This document shows positions 8,249-15,788 of a stretch of 38,447 nt of DNA, piece after piece. Where the stretch lies: assembly GCF_001612615.1 (NCBI RefSeq), contig NZ_BDAU01000043.1, positions 1 to 38,447 on the forward strand. The letters run 5' to 3'. Source of the DNA: Nocardia amikacinitolerans NBRC 108937. GTDB lineage: Bacteria; Actinomycetota; Actinomycetes; Mycobacteriales; Mycobacteriaceae. Both the position numbers and the translations under genes were made by a program. Positions within the stretch are counted from its first letter, which is position 1. Each line of letters opens with the position of its first letter. The notes below the pieces were generated by a model. The model had not been told where the DNA came from. It saw nothing but the letters and a program-made list of their open reading frames with translations, and ran no database searches.

Positions 8249-8995
8249 TCACACGCCGGGAACGGAATATTCCTGGCGGAATAACCAAGATTCGGGCGGA
8301 TAGACGCCCTCGTCGAACTGGAGCACCACGCCGTCGGCATCGATCGCGGTGAGCCGGTAGACCAGCACCGCGGACGTGCGAGCCAGCCGCAGCCGCTTGC
8401 GCTCCTCGTTGGTCGCCATGCGCGCGCTGACCTGATCGAACACCGACGCCACCCGGCGACCGGTCACCGCCTCCAGGTAGGTGGCGGTACCGCCGGGCAG
8501 CCGCTGGGTATCGAGCAGGCGATCCGCGACATCGGCGAGGTCGCCGGCGAACCAGGACGTCGAGAGTTCGGCGTCGCCGTTCTCGCCGTGGAGCAAGCGC
8601 CTGCGGGCGATCACCTCGCTACCGATCTCCAAACCGAGCGCGGTGGTCACGTACTCCGGGCCGTCGACGAGTTCCGCGGCAAGGATGTCGATCGGCTCGC
8701 GCTCGGCGTACATCCCGCCGTACTGCCGTGCCCGCCCTGCGGATTCGCGCACCAGCGGGACGGCGTCCGGGCCCCGCACGAAGGTGCCCGAGCCGCGTCG
8801 CGATTCGACCAATCCTTGCTGGCGCAACGTATTCAACGCTTTGGCCGCCGTCGGCCGCGCGACCTTCCACGCCGCGGCGAGTTCGCGTTCGGAGGGCACC
8901 TCGGCGCCCGGCGCGAGTTCGCCGCGCTCGATCTGGTCGCGGATGTACCCCGAAATCTGCTGATACTTCGGGAGTACTTCTTCGATGTCGGGCAC
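8249..8995 (-). CDS. GntR-family regulator, HutC/UTRA subfamily
   Basis: A 248-residue protein. Residues about 6-70 are the winged helix of the GntR family (YQQISGYIRDQIERGELAPG, VPSERELAAAWKVARPTAAK, GSGTFVRG); about 90-240 form a UTRA ligand domain with the ERRRLL-like and EERKRLRLA segments. Start is GTG at 8995 with GGAAGG six bases before it; the longer reading frame upstream is low-complexity and lacks a ribosome site. It faces away from the EspG module. The ligand cannot be inferred. Confidence 0.88.
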   Translation of the reverse strand: MPDIEEVLPKYQQISGYIRDQIERGELAPGAEVPSERELAAAWKVARPTAAKALNTLRQQGLVESRRGSGTFVRGPDAVPLVRESAGRARQYGGMYAEREPIDILAAELVDGPEYVTTALGLEIGSEVIARRRLLHGENGDAELSTSWFAGDLADVADRLLDTQRLPGGTATYLEAVTGRRVASVFDQVSARMATNEERKRLRLARTSAVLVYRLTAIDADGVVLQFDEGVYPPESWLFRQEYSVPGV

Positions 8996-9300
8996 CGAAC
9001 GCCTTCCGCTCCGGGATCTGCCAATACTTCGGGCCAGTGTAACCAGCCCGCGAACTGCGCCTCGCCGCCGACCGTGCGCCACATCACAGCACGTGGGCGG
9101 GCGCAAGCGGGCAACGGCGGTGGTTACCGGACGGTAGAGTGCCGACCAGTACGCGTACCTCCGCATCCGCTCCGGCCATGCGCGGTGTAGCGACGGACAG
9201 TGTCTGTTCTTTGTGTACCTCCACCGCCGCTACGGCCCGTGCGCGGCCTCGGACGGATTCGGGCGGTTGGGTGTGGACCGAGCAGAAGGGGGCGAACCGA

Positions 9301-9690
9301 ATGGCGGTGCCGGATACCGGACAGGGGCTGGCCAGGGGGCTGTACGCGGCGGCCGTCGGCGCGGAGGGCGAGCGTTTCGAGCTGGCCGAGGATGTGGCCG
9401 AGAATCTCGCCGCGGCTTGCGACCGTTTGGTCGACGATCTGCGAAAGGCCATGGCCACAGGGCATTTGGTCACCGAGGTCAGCGGGTTTCCCGAGCTGCC
9501 TTCCGGCCGGGGCCTCGCCGCGGGGTTCGGCGACAAAGGCAGGCAGTTCCTCGATACCGTTGCCGCTTTTCAGGAGACCGCGCTGCTCTTCAAAGCGGCC
9601 TATCTCGCCGCCGGCCGTAAACTCGCGGACGCGGAGGCCGCGAATCGGGCCGCGCTCGAACTGGTCACCGAGTATCTGGATCCGCGATGA
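9301..9690 (+). CDS. EspC-like type VII secretion associated protein (first gene of EspG module)
   Basis: A 129-residue, almost wholly helical protein of two amphipathic helical regions (about 10-56 and 78-122) with a glycine-rich turn near 60-78, and no signal peptide or membrane segment. Size and helical plan fit the EspC/WXG100-superfamily neighbours that accompany EspG genes in Nocardia and mycobacteria. No WxG or YxxxD/E motif is present in this protein. Start ATG has AAGGGGG upstream. It begins a three-gene run with tight spacing: 34 bases to the next gene, which overlaps espG. Assignment rests mainly on context. Confidence 0.6.
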   Translation: MAVPDTGQGLARGLYAAAVGAEGERFELAEDVAENLAAACDRLVDDLRKAMATGHLVTEVSGFPELPSGRGLAAGFGDKGRQFLDTVAAFQETALLFKAAYLAAGRKLADAEAANRAALELVTEYLDPR

Positions 9691-9724
9691 CCGCGCGCGT
9701 ATCCGAGATGCGGAGGTGGTGACC

Positions 9725-10372
9725 GTGGTGGACGCCGCGGCACGAGCCGCCGCCGACGAGATCAGGGTGCAACAGCGCGCGCTCGCCGACTCCGCCGGAA
9801 CATCCAGCGGCGGAACCGATCCCGCCTACGCGCCGGAGCGGGAGCGATTCGGCGCGTACACGCACGTCGAGATCTGGGACCGGGTGCACGAGGCGCTCGA
9901 TCCGGGCGCGCTCGGCGAGACGGCCGCGGCGTGGCAGGCGGGCGCCGACGCGATCGCCGACGCCTTCCAGCACTTCGCCGACGCCGCCAATCGCGAATTC
10001 GCCCGTTGGTCGGGTCGATCCGCCGAGGCGGCGCAGCGGGCGACGCGGGAGTTCATCCGGGTCGGCGACGAGGCGCACGACGTGTGCCGCGCGGTGCAGC
10101 GGCTCATGGAGCTCAATCGCGATGCGGCGCAGACCATTCGCGCCGCGATCCCGGAGCCGCGACGTTACGTTCCGCTGGACGACCCGGCGGCGGAGGCCGT
10201 GTACGGCGGGCGCCGCAGGATGGAACACGACTTGGCCGCCGCGGCGGCGCAGGCCGACGTCCAGGACACCATGACCTACGTCTACACACCGACCATGCCC
10301 GCCTCGGGCGACAGCGTGCCCCGATTCACACCACCGCGCGCACCCTCCGATGGCGAGGGCGGCGCACGGTGA
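9725..10372 (+). CDS. WXG-motif helical protein, probable type VII secretion substrate
   Basis: A 215-residue protein. Helices at about 60-93 and 98-140 are joined by WSG (95-97), the W-x-G turn of WXG100/PPE-type substrates, and YVPLD (148-152) follows the second helix as a Y-x-x-x-D secretion signal would. The C-terminus (about 165-215) is Ala/Pro-rich and probably disordered. GTG at 9725 is chosen for spacing to GGAGG; GTGs at 9719 and 9728 are possible. It overlaps the EspG gene by GTGA. A PPE-like or ESX-substrate role as the partner of the preceding protein is inferred. Confidence 0.65.
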   Translation: MVDAAARAAADEIRVQQRALADSAGTSSGGTDPAYAPERERFGAYTHVEIWDRVHEALDPGALGETAAAWQAGADAIADAFQHFADAANREFARWSGRSAEAAQRATREFIRVGDEAHDVCRAVQRLMELNRDAAQTIRAAIPEPRRYVPLDDPAAEAVYGGRRRMEHDLAAAAAQADVQDTMTYVYTPTMPASGDSVPRFTPPRAPSDGEGGAR

Positions 10373-11097
10373 GATGGGTACTCACCCCGGACGAATTCAC
10401 GCATGTCTGGGAAAGCGAAACGAACCTGGACAGGCGACCGTATCCGATCAACATGATGCCGTCGTCCACCGTGCGCACCGAAACCGAATACGCCGCACTG
10501 CGTTTGCCGCAGCGCTTCGCCAGGCAGGCCGACCCGGATCTGGCCGCGGCGCTGATGCTGTGCGCGCGCACCGACGCCACCACCATCACCATCTCGGGTG
10601 AGCGCAGCACGCCGGGGCGCAACGGCAGCTCCCCCGAGGGCGACCGCGTCCTGGCGTTCGCCGCGGTGGTGCACAATCACGCGGGCGTGCTCGTCGCGAT
10701 GCCGGACAAGGTGATCGTGCAGATGTGCCACGCGCGCAACCTCGGCCAGCATCTGGTGCAGGTGATCGGCTCGGCGCAGCCCGGACGGCTCGGCGCGATG
10801 CGCGAGCCGCAGGACGCGGTGCTCACCACGGAGCCGGCCGAGACGCCCGCGACCAACGGTCAGCGCGGCGCCGCCCGTTTCCGGCAGACGTTGCGCAAGC
10901 CGGTGGACTGCCGCGGGTTCATCACCGTGACCGTGGACCCGGACAATCCGATGTCGCCCCCGACGCGCCACCGCACCTGGCTCGATTTCACCGGCGACGG
11001 CCGCTACCTGCTGACCACCTCGCACGACCTGATTCTCACGCCGGTCTCCGACGACGACTTCGCCGTGCAGTTGCTGCGGCTCGCGCAGATCCGCTGA
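10369..11097 (+). CDS. EspG-family ESX secretion-associated chaperone
   Basis: A 242-residue protein beginning VRWVLTPDEFTHVWE, the W-x-LT-x-x-EF-x-x-LW opening typical of EspG proteins, followed by the alternating beta-strand/helix pattern of the family and a late segment RHRTWLDFTGDGRYLLTTS. EspG proteins bind PE/PPE pairs in the cytosol and keep them soluble for ESX secretion. The GTG start overlaps the stop of the WXG-like gene (GTGA), so the pair is coupled. No EccB, EccC, EccD, EccE or mycosin gene is in the window, so this is an orphan module that must use a secretion core encoded elsewhere. Confidence 0.8.
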   Translation: MRWVLTPDEFTHVWESETNLDRRPYPINMMPSSTVRTETEYAALRLPQRFARQADPDLAAALMLCARTDATTITISGERSTPGRNGSSPEGDRVLAFAAVVHNHAGVLVAMPDKVIVQMCHARNLGQHLVQVIGSAQPGRLGAMREPQDAVLTTEPAETPATNGQRGAARFRQTLRKPVDCRGFITVTVDPDNPMSPPTRHRTWLDFTGDGRYLLTTSHDLILTPVSDDDFAVQLLRLAQIR

Positions 11098-11143
11098 CGC
11101 CGAACCGCCTTCCGGGCGCGCGCGGACGTGGTAAGTGTGGTCG

Positions 11144-11989
11144 ATGGCGCTGTACTGGTCCCTCCCGGTCACCGAGGCCCTGAAAGCGGACGGTTTGCGG
11201 CTCGCGGAGCTGACGACGTCATCGACGCCGGGCTTCACCGGGGACAAGAAACTCGCTCAGGAGTTGCTGATCGAGCGCGGAAACGTCCTGTCCGTGCTCC
11301 AGGAGAAGCTCTACGCCAACGGACGCTCCGGCGACAAGCGCAGCGTGCTGCTGGTGTTGCAGGGCATGGACACCGCGGGCAAGGGCGGCATCGTTCGGCA
11401 CGTCATCGGATCGGTGGACCCGCAGGGCGTCGACCACGCCGCATTCGGCGTCCCCACCGAGGAGGAGCGGCGCCACCACTACCTCTGGCGCATCCGCAAG
11501 CAACTGCCGCGCGGCGGGCAGCTCGGCGTGTTCGACCGCTCGCACTACGAGGACGTCCTCGTGGTGCGGGTGCACGAACTGGTGCCGCGCGCGGAGTGGG
11601 AGCCGCGCTACGACGAGATCAACCAGTTCGAGCGCGAGCTGACGCACGAGGGCATCACGCTGGTCAAGGTCGCCATGTTCGTCTCGCTGGACGAGCAGAA
11701 GAAGCGGCTGCGCCAGCGGCTGGAGCGGCCGGACAAGTACTGGAAGTTCAACCCCTCCGACATCGACGAGCGCGCCTACTGGCCCGCCTATCAGGCGGCG
11801 TACCAGGACATGCTGGACCGCACCTCGACCGCGGACGCGCCCTGGTACGTGCTGCCCGCCGACCACAAGTGGTACGCCAGGCTCGCGGTCACCGAATTGC
11901 TCATCGACGCGCTGGAGAAGTTGAAACTGGACTGGCCACCGGCGAATTTCGATGTCGCCGAACAACTTCGCCGCTTGGACAAGTCCTGA
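11144..11989 (+). CDS. ppk2: Polyphosphate kinase 2 family protein
   Basis: A 281-residue protein with the PPK2 signatures: Walker A GMDTAGKGGIVRHV (about residue 75), FDRSHYEDVLV with the Walker B region, the lid arginines KKRLRQRLERPDKYWKF and an aromatic C-terminal domain. It transfers phosphate between polyphosphate and nucleotides (NDP or NMP, depending on class). ATG at 11144 is used; the GTG three codons upstream is equally possible, neither with a clear ribosome site. The gene is probably cytosolic and stands alone on its transcript. Confidence 0.92.
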   Translation: MALYWSLPVTEALKADGLRLAELTTSSTPGFTGDKKLAQELLIERGNVLSVLQEKLYANGRSGDKRSVLLVLQGMDTAGKGGIVRHVIGSVDPQGVDHAAFGVPTEEERRHHYLWRIRKQLPRGGQLGVFDRSHYEDVLVVRVHELVPRAEWEPRYDEINQFERELTHEGITLVKVAMFVSLDEQKKRLRQRLERPDKYWKFNPSDIDERAYWPAYQAAYQDMLDRTSTADAPWYVLPADHKWYARLAVTELLIDALEKLKLDWPPANFDVAEQLRRLDKS

Positions 11990-11992
11990 AGC

Positions 11993-12139
11993 TCAGCGCG
12001 CCACCGCCTCGGCCGGCTTCGCGCCCAACGACGCCGCGACCGACATGACGGCCCGCACGCTGGTGAGGTCGTATTCGTCGACCGAGAGGTGCTTGGCCGG
12101 CGCGACTGCGATCGGCGGCGCGATGTACAGATAGCTACA
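11993..12139 (-). pseudogene. Remnant of a 4-coumarate-CoA-ligase-like AMP-binding enzyme
   Basis: On the minus strand 48 codons read YLYIAPPIAVAPAKHLSVDE, then YDLTSVRAVMSVAASLGAK and PAEAVAR before a stop. This closely follows the APPI-ALAKHP-VDxYDLSSVR-MSGAAPLGAELAEAVAAR segment in the middle of 4-coumarate-CoA ligase-type enzymes. There is no continuation on either side, so it is an internal fragment of a gene that normally has over 500 codons. Confidence 0.55.
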
Positions 12140-12187
12140 GCGCCGCCGGGCGACCACCCAAAGGAATTGGGACAGTCCGATTTCGGC

Positions 12188-12316
12188 ATGGTGACCAGCG
12201 CAGGGCGGCGTAGCAGCACCGTCAGACCGTACTGGAGTGGGTGGATCTCGGGTGCCGTGGAAGCGGGTGCGCGGGACGCCGCGGAAATCAGTGCCGCTCT
12301 CGCTGCTGCGAAATAG
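12188..12316 (+). pseudogene. Remnant of a flavin amine oxidase C-terminus
   Basis: On the plus strand about 40 codons end ...RPYWSGWISGAVEAGARDA, AEISAALAAAK, then TAG. The YWxGWISGAVEAGxRAAxEI pattern is the FAD-binding C-terminus of flavin monoamine oxidases. Nothing upstream matches the rest of that enzyme. With the preceding fragment it fills the gap between ppk2 and the LexA-like gene. Bases 12317-12523 hold nothing I recognise. Confidence 0.45.
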
Positions 12317-12523
12317 GTGGCAGCGGAGATAACAGAGCAACCGAGGTGATCGGCCCGCCCGTACCCGCTTCACCTCGGTGCCCAGCGCGGCCCCCGTCGG
12401 TCCCCTCCCGGCGGGGGTCGCCTCCGTGCGCGGCGCGGGTCCGCAGGACAGCATCAGCCCATCGGCGAAGTTGTTCCAGCGTCATCGAGCGACACGCTTG
12501 CGCCACGGGTTGCGCCCCGCGTG

Positions 12524-13201
12524 TCAGATTCGGCGCATCACGGAGACGACCTTGCCGAGGATCACGGCATCGTCGCCATCGATGACGTCGTAGGCCGGGT
12601 TGCGCGGTTCGAGGTAGACGTGGCCGTTGCGGCGGCGGTACACCTTCACGGTCGCCTCCTCGCCGAGCATGGCGGCCACGATGTCACCGGAATGCGCCTC
12701 GTTCTGCTGACGCACCACCACCGTGTCGCCATCGCAGATGGCAGCGTCGATCATCGAATCGCCGCGCACCCGCAGCGCGAAAACCGTTCCACGACCGACC
12801 AACTCGCGCGGCAGCGTCAACGTGTCGTCGGCGTGCTGCTCGGCGAGAATCGGCGTGCCCGCGGCGATGTCGCCGACCACCGGCACGGTCACCGCGGCGT
12901 CGGAGGTCTCCGCCCGCGCCGTCCCCTGAAGGAACAACCGCACGTCGATCGGTCGCGCCATCCCGGAGCCGCGCCGCAGAAACCCCCGCTCCTCGAGGCT
13001 CTTCATGTGCTTGGAGACCGTGGACGCCGAGAGCCCGACCGCGTCACCGATCTGCCTGCCGTTCGGCGGATACCCGTACTCGACAACCCAGTCCCGAATC
13101 ACCGCCAGGATCCGCTGCTGCCGCGACGGCAGCGTCGAAGTATCGAGATGCTCGAAGTCGTATCCGGTCACCCGGGGAATGCTAGAGGCGGCCTCGGACA
13201 A
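12524..13201 (-). CDS. LexA-family self-cleaving repressor, divergent paralogue
   Basis: A 225-residue protein with a LexA-like winged helix (about 25-78) and an S24 peptidase domain (about 105-222). The cleavage site Ala114-Gly115 (GDIAAGTPIL), catalytic Ser149 (RGDSMID) and Lys186 (EEATVKVYRR) keep the spacing of E. coli LexA (34 and 37 residues). The recognition helix reads GLSASTVSKHMKSLE rather than the STSSVAHQLRTLE of canonical actinobacterial LexA, so its operator probably differs. Start codon is TTG at 13201, or GTG at 13171; neither has a good ribosome site. It is not next to nrdR as the main actinobacterial lexA often is. Confidence 0.88.
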   Translation of the reverse strand: MSEAASSIPRVTGYDFEHLDTSTLPSRQQRILAVIRDWVVEYGYPPNGRQIGDAVGLSASTVSKHMKSLEERGFLRRGSGMARPIDVRLFLQGTARAETSDAAVTVPVVGDIAAGTPILAEQHADDTLTLPRELVGRGTVFALRVRGDSMIDAAICDGDTVVVRQQNEAHSGDIVAAMLGEEATVKVYRRRNGHVYLEPRNPAYDVIDGDDAVILGKVVSVMRRI

Positions 13202-13422
13202 TTCGCCGCACGACTCGGGGCACAGGCGTCGGCGGCGAAACTCGGATCGCCGGAGTCGAAAGACGGCCGGGGCCGGGTGCGGCGGACCTCGAGTGTGCGA
13301 AGCAGTACGAGGTCGATCCCTTCTCGGATCAGCTCGGCTTTCGACCGGCCCGACTCCTCCGCGGCCTGCTCGAGTCAGGTCACCTGATCGGCTTCGAGGT
13401 ACACGCTCGTCTTGGTCTTCAT
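13168..13422 (-). pseudogene. Ribbon-helix-helix (VapB-like) antitoxin gene with internal stop
   Basis: From ATG at 13422 the minus strand reads MKTKTSVYLEADQVT, then TGA (13375-13377), then in the same frame LEQAAEESGRSKAELIREGI, DLVLLRTLEVR and PSFDSGDPSFAADA before TGA at 13168-13170. MKTKTSVYL...SGRSKAELIREGID is a ribbon-helix-helix antitoxin pattern and PSFDSGDP-F the usual C-terminal toxin-binding end of such proteins. A single base change (for example CGA to TGA) explains the break. No PIN-domain toxin gene follows; the LexA-like gene begins inside its 3' end. Confidence 0.65.
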
Positions 13423-13473
13423 TCGACGCAGGGTATGGCCCGGCCGACCGCGGCGGGCATCTACGGTTGGGGT

Positions 13474-14253
13474 ATGTCCGGAGACGCGGCGCGGGACTTC
13501 TACGACCACTTGGCCGACGAGTATCACCTGCTCTATCAGGACTGGCCCGCGGCGGTCGCGGGGCAGGGGCGGGCGCTGGATCGGGTGTTGCGGGGGCGGT
13601 TGGGGGCCGGGCCGTCGACGGTGCTGGACGCGGCGTGCGGGATCGGCACGCAGGCGATCGGGTTGGCGGCGTGCGGGCACAGCGTGGTGGGGATGGATTT
13701 GAGTCCGGTGGCGGCGGCGCGGGCGGCCGAGGAGGCGCGGACGAGAGGGTTGCGGCTGCCTACTTCGGCGGGCGATATGCGGGCGCTGCCCTTCGCGGGC
13801 GGGTGGGCCGACGCGGTGGTGTGCGCCGACAACGCGCTGCCGCATCTGCTCACCGCCGTCGAGGTGGGTACCGCGCTCGGCGAGATGTGGCGGGTGCTCC
13901 GGCCCGGCGGCCTACTGGTGCTGACGACCCGCGACTACGACGCGCTGCGCGCCGCCAAACCCGCTGGCATGCCAGCGAAGTCGGTCCATTCCGCGACCGG
14001 ACGCACCGTCACCTTTCAGCTCTGGAGCTGGCACGAGGACGGCGAGCGCTACGACTTCGAGATGTTCCGGCTCACCGAGGGCGGCGACGGCTGGGCCGTC
14101 CGGGTCGGCGGCGCGCGCTACTGGGCGCTGACCAGGGCGCAGCTCACGGAGTTCGTCACGGAAGCGGGCTTCGTCGAACCGACCTGGCACACGCCGGAGG
14201 AAACCGGCTTCTTCCAGCCGGTGCTCACCGCGCACCGGTCGGGTCCGGCCTGA
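13474..14253 (+). CDS. Class I SAM-dependent methyltransferase
   Basis: A 259-residue protein starting MSGDAARDFYDHLADEYHLL. Motif I is VLDAACGIGTQAIGLA (about residues 51-66), then VVGMDLSPVA, MRALPFAGGWADAVVCADNA and LRPGGLLVLTTRDYD. The FYDxLADEYHLLY opening is common in actinobacterial methyltransferases of the glycine/sarcosine N-methyltransferase-like group, but the substrate is not evident. ATG at 13435 is an alternative start giving 13 more residues. It is divergent from the broken antitoxin gene. Confidence 0.85.
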   Translation: MSGDAARDFYDHLADEYHLLYQDWPAAVAGQGRALDRVLRGRLGAGPSTVLDAACGIGTQAIGLAACGHSVVGMDLSPVAAARAAEEARTRGLRLPTSAGDMRALPFAGGWADAVVCADNALPHLLTAVEVGTALGEMWRVLRPGGLLVLTTRDYDALRAAKPAGMPAKSVHSATGRTVTFQLWSWHEDGERYDFEMFRLTEGGDGWAVRVGGARYWALTRAQLTEFVTEAGFVEPTWHTPEETGFFQPVLTAHRSGPA

Positions 14254-14342
14254 CGTCCGCCCCACCGATAGCCGTTGCGGTCGCCAGACATAGCCCCACC
14301 GTAACTGCGGCTGGACATAGTTCCCCGAATCCCGCGTGTCCA

Positions 14343-14365
14343 AACATTTTGCCTGTCAAAATGTT
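14343..14365. promoter_or_regulatory. Perfect 9-base-arm palindrome in AT-rich island
   Basis: AACATTTTG, CCTGT, CAAAATGTT. The 23 bases form a perfect inverted repeat and are strikingly AT-rich against the local GC. It lies between the methyltransferase stop and the Excalibur gene start, about 85 bases before that ATG. No T tract follows, so a regulator binding site is more likely than a terminator. No regulator gene is adjacent. Confidence 0.55.
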
Positions 14366-14450
14366 CCGCACGCGACGACTCCTGTCGGGGGGAGCCGCCT
14401 TCGGGCCAGAACCGGGTCGCGTCTCCATCGACTCGATATCGCAGGGGAAC

Positions 14451-14927
14451 ATGGGAAATCCACGACATATCGCCGTCGTCGCGTTAGGTTTCGCGGTGCT
14501 CGCCGCCGCTGGGTGCGGCGGCGACACCGACAGTCCGCGCCCGACAACGACGGCACGAACCACCGTCACCACGCCGCCGACCACGACCAGCGCGACCACG
14601 ACGCCACCCCCGACCACGACCAGCGTGACCACGGCACCGCCACCAGCGTCGTTCGTGCCGCCGCCGGTGCCGCCGACCTCGCAACTACCACCGCCACCGG
14701 CCGTCCCGACGCCGCAGGCCGCGCCTCCACCACCGCCCCCGCCGATCGCACCACCACCGCCACCGCCGGTCGCACCACCTCCGGCTCCGCCCAGCCCGCA
14801 GCAGAGCGACGTCTACTACCGCAATTGCTCCGCGGCCAGGGCGGCGGGCGCGGCTCCGATCTATCGGGGCGAGCCCGGGTATCGCAGCGAACTGGACCGC
14901 GACAATGACGGGATCGCCTGCGAGTAA
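14451..14927 (+). CDS. Proline-rich exported protein with C-terminal Excalibur domain
   Basis: A 158-residue protein. Residues 1-23 form a short positively charged, hydrophobic export signal ending AAAGCGG, where the cysteine could be a lipobox Cys though the -3 residue is Ala rather than Leu. Residues about 30-115 are Thr/Pro repeats (PTTTSATTTPPP, then APPPPPPPIAPPPPPP). The end (about 122-158) is an Excalibur domain with YYRNCSAARAAGAAPI and DRDNDGIACE, a calcium-binding-like DxDxDGxxCE signature seen in surface proteins. ATG at 14451 follows GGGGA closely. It converges with aqdC, seven bases apart. Confidence 0.8.
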   Translation: MGNPRHIAVVALGFAVLAAAGCGGDTDSPRPTTTARTTVTTPPTTTSATTTPPPTTTSVTTAPPPASFVPPPVPPTSQLPPPPAVPTPQAAPPPPPPPIAPPPPPPVAPPPAPPSPQQSDVYYRNCSAARAAGAAPIYRGEPGYRSELDRDNDGIACE

Positions 14928-14934
14928 GGCGCGT

Positions 14935-15753
14935 TCACGCTTCGGCGCGATCGGTGCCGATGAGGTCGAAGAGTTCCGCCGCCACGCGCTCCGGGAGTTC
15001 GATTCCCGGGAAGTGGGTGTGCCCGTCGAGGCGGGTGTAGCTGAACCACGGGTGGTTGCGGCGGAATTCCTCGTGCACGGCGTCGTAGTCGAGGGACTTC
15101 GGGTGCGAGAAGACGTGGCGCACCGGGCGCGGCTCGGTGAGCTTGTCGAGGCGGCCCATCGGTGAGCCCCAGGTGGCGTAGGCGTTTTCGATGACCCGCC
15201 CGGACCGTGCCCACATGTCGAAACCGTGGCCGCCCGCCTCGTAGCGCACGTGGTCCAGCACCGCCTGGTCGACGCTGCCAGCCAGCCAGCTGTCCAGCAG
15301 GGCCCGCTGGGCGGCTCGCCAGCTCTCCTTGCGCTGGAGCGCTTGGAGCCCGGCGGCGAACTCCGGCGGCGGCGGGGTCATGATCAGGTCGAGCAGCAGG
15401 AGCGCGGGAACACGTTCGGCGCCAAGCGTTTCGGCGATGTCCATGGCCGCCCAACCGCCGTGCGCGTGCGAGAGCGGGATGAAGGATTCCACCTCGAGCG
15501 CGTCGAGCAGGCCGATGGTGTCGGAAACCTGTTCGGCCACGCCGAAATCGCCGACGAGCGTGCGATCGATCCCGTGTCCGCGCCAGCACACGCGCACCAC
15601 CCGGTGGTGCGGGCGCAGGTAGGGCAGCAGCCGGTCGAAGGCGCGATGGTCGTGTCCCCAGCCGGGCAGCAGCACGATCGCGGGCCGATCCGGCGCGTAG
15701 CCCTGGTCGTCGAAACCGATCTCGACGCCGTTGATCCGATAGGTGTTGAGCAT
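14935..15753 (-). CDS. aqdC: Cofactor-free 2,4-dioxygenase of the Hod/AqdC family
   Basis: A 272-residue alpha/beta-hydrolase-fold protein that tracks Hod (1H-3-hydroxy-4-oxoquinaldine 2,4-dioxygenase): LLPGWGHDHR (28-37), WRGHG (57-61), SHAHGGW (95-101), WARSGRVIENAYATWGSPM (181-199) and HPWFSYTRLDGHTHFPGIE (234-252). Asp122 and His247 are the expected catalytic dyad. This family, with AqdC of Rhodococcus and M. abscessus, opens the ring of 2-alkyl-3-hydroxy-4(1H)-quinolones such as PQS, releasing CO without metal or cofactor. Ala97 stands where Hod has Ser101. The ATG has AGGAG at seven bases. It is the last gene of the aqdABC-like run, 35 bases after aqdB. Confidence 0.85.
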   Translation of the reverse strand: MLNTYRINGVEIGFDDQGYAPDRPAIVLLPGWGHDHRAFDRLLPYLRPHHRVVRVCWRGHGIDRTLVGDFGVAEQVSDTIGLLDALEVESFIPLSHAHGGWAAMDIAETLGAERVPALLLLDLIMTPPPPEFAAGLQALQRKESWRAAQRALLDSWLAGSVDQAVLDHVRYEAGGHGFDMWARSGRVIENAYATWGSPMGRLDKLTEPRPVRHVFSHPKSLDYDAVHEEFRRNHPWFSYTRLDGHTHFPGIELPERVAAELFDLIGTDRAEA

Positions 15754-15788
15754 TCTCTTCTCCTGTTTCTCTTGTTCGACGAGCGTTC

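Noticed and set aside
10282..11247. Minus-strand frame of 321 codons across the EspG gene
   Set aside because: Shadow of the EspG frame with His/Arg/Gly-rich composition and no ribosome site.
13202..13330. SOS box for the LexA paralogue
   Set aside because: No TCGAAC-N4-GTTCGA-like sequence is found upstream of its start.
13005..14450. Very long plus-strand frame running into the Excalibur gene
   Set aside because: It overlaps the LexA-like and methyltransferase genes in another frame; only the part from ATG 14451 has protein-like features.
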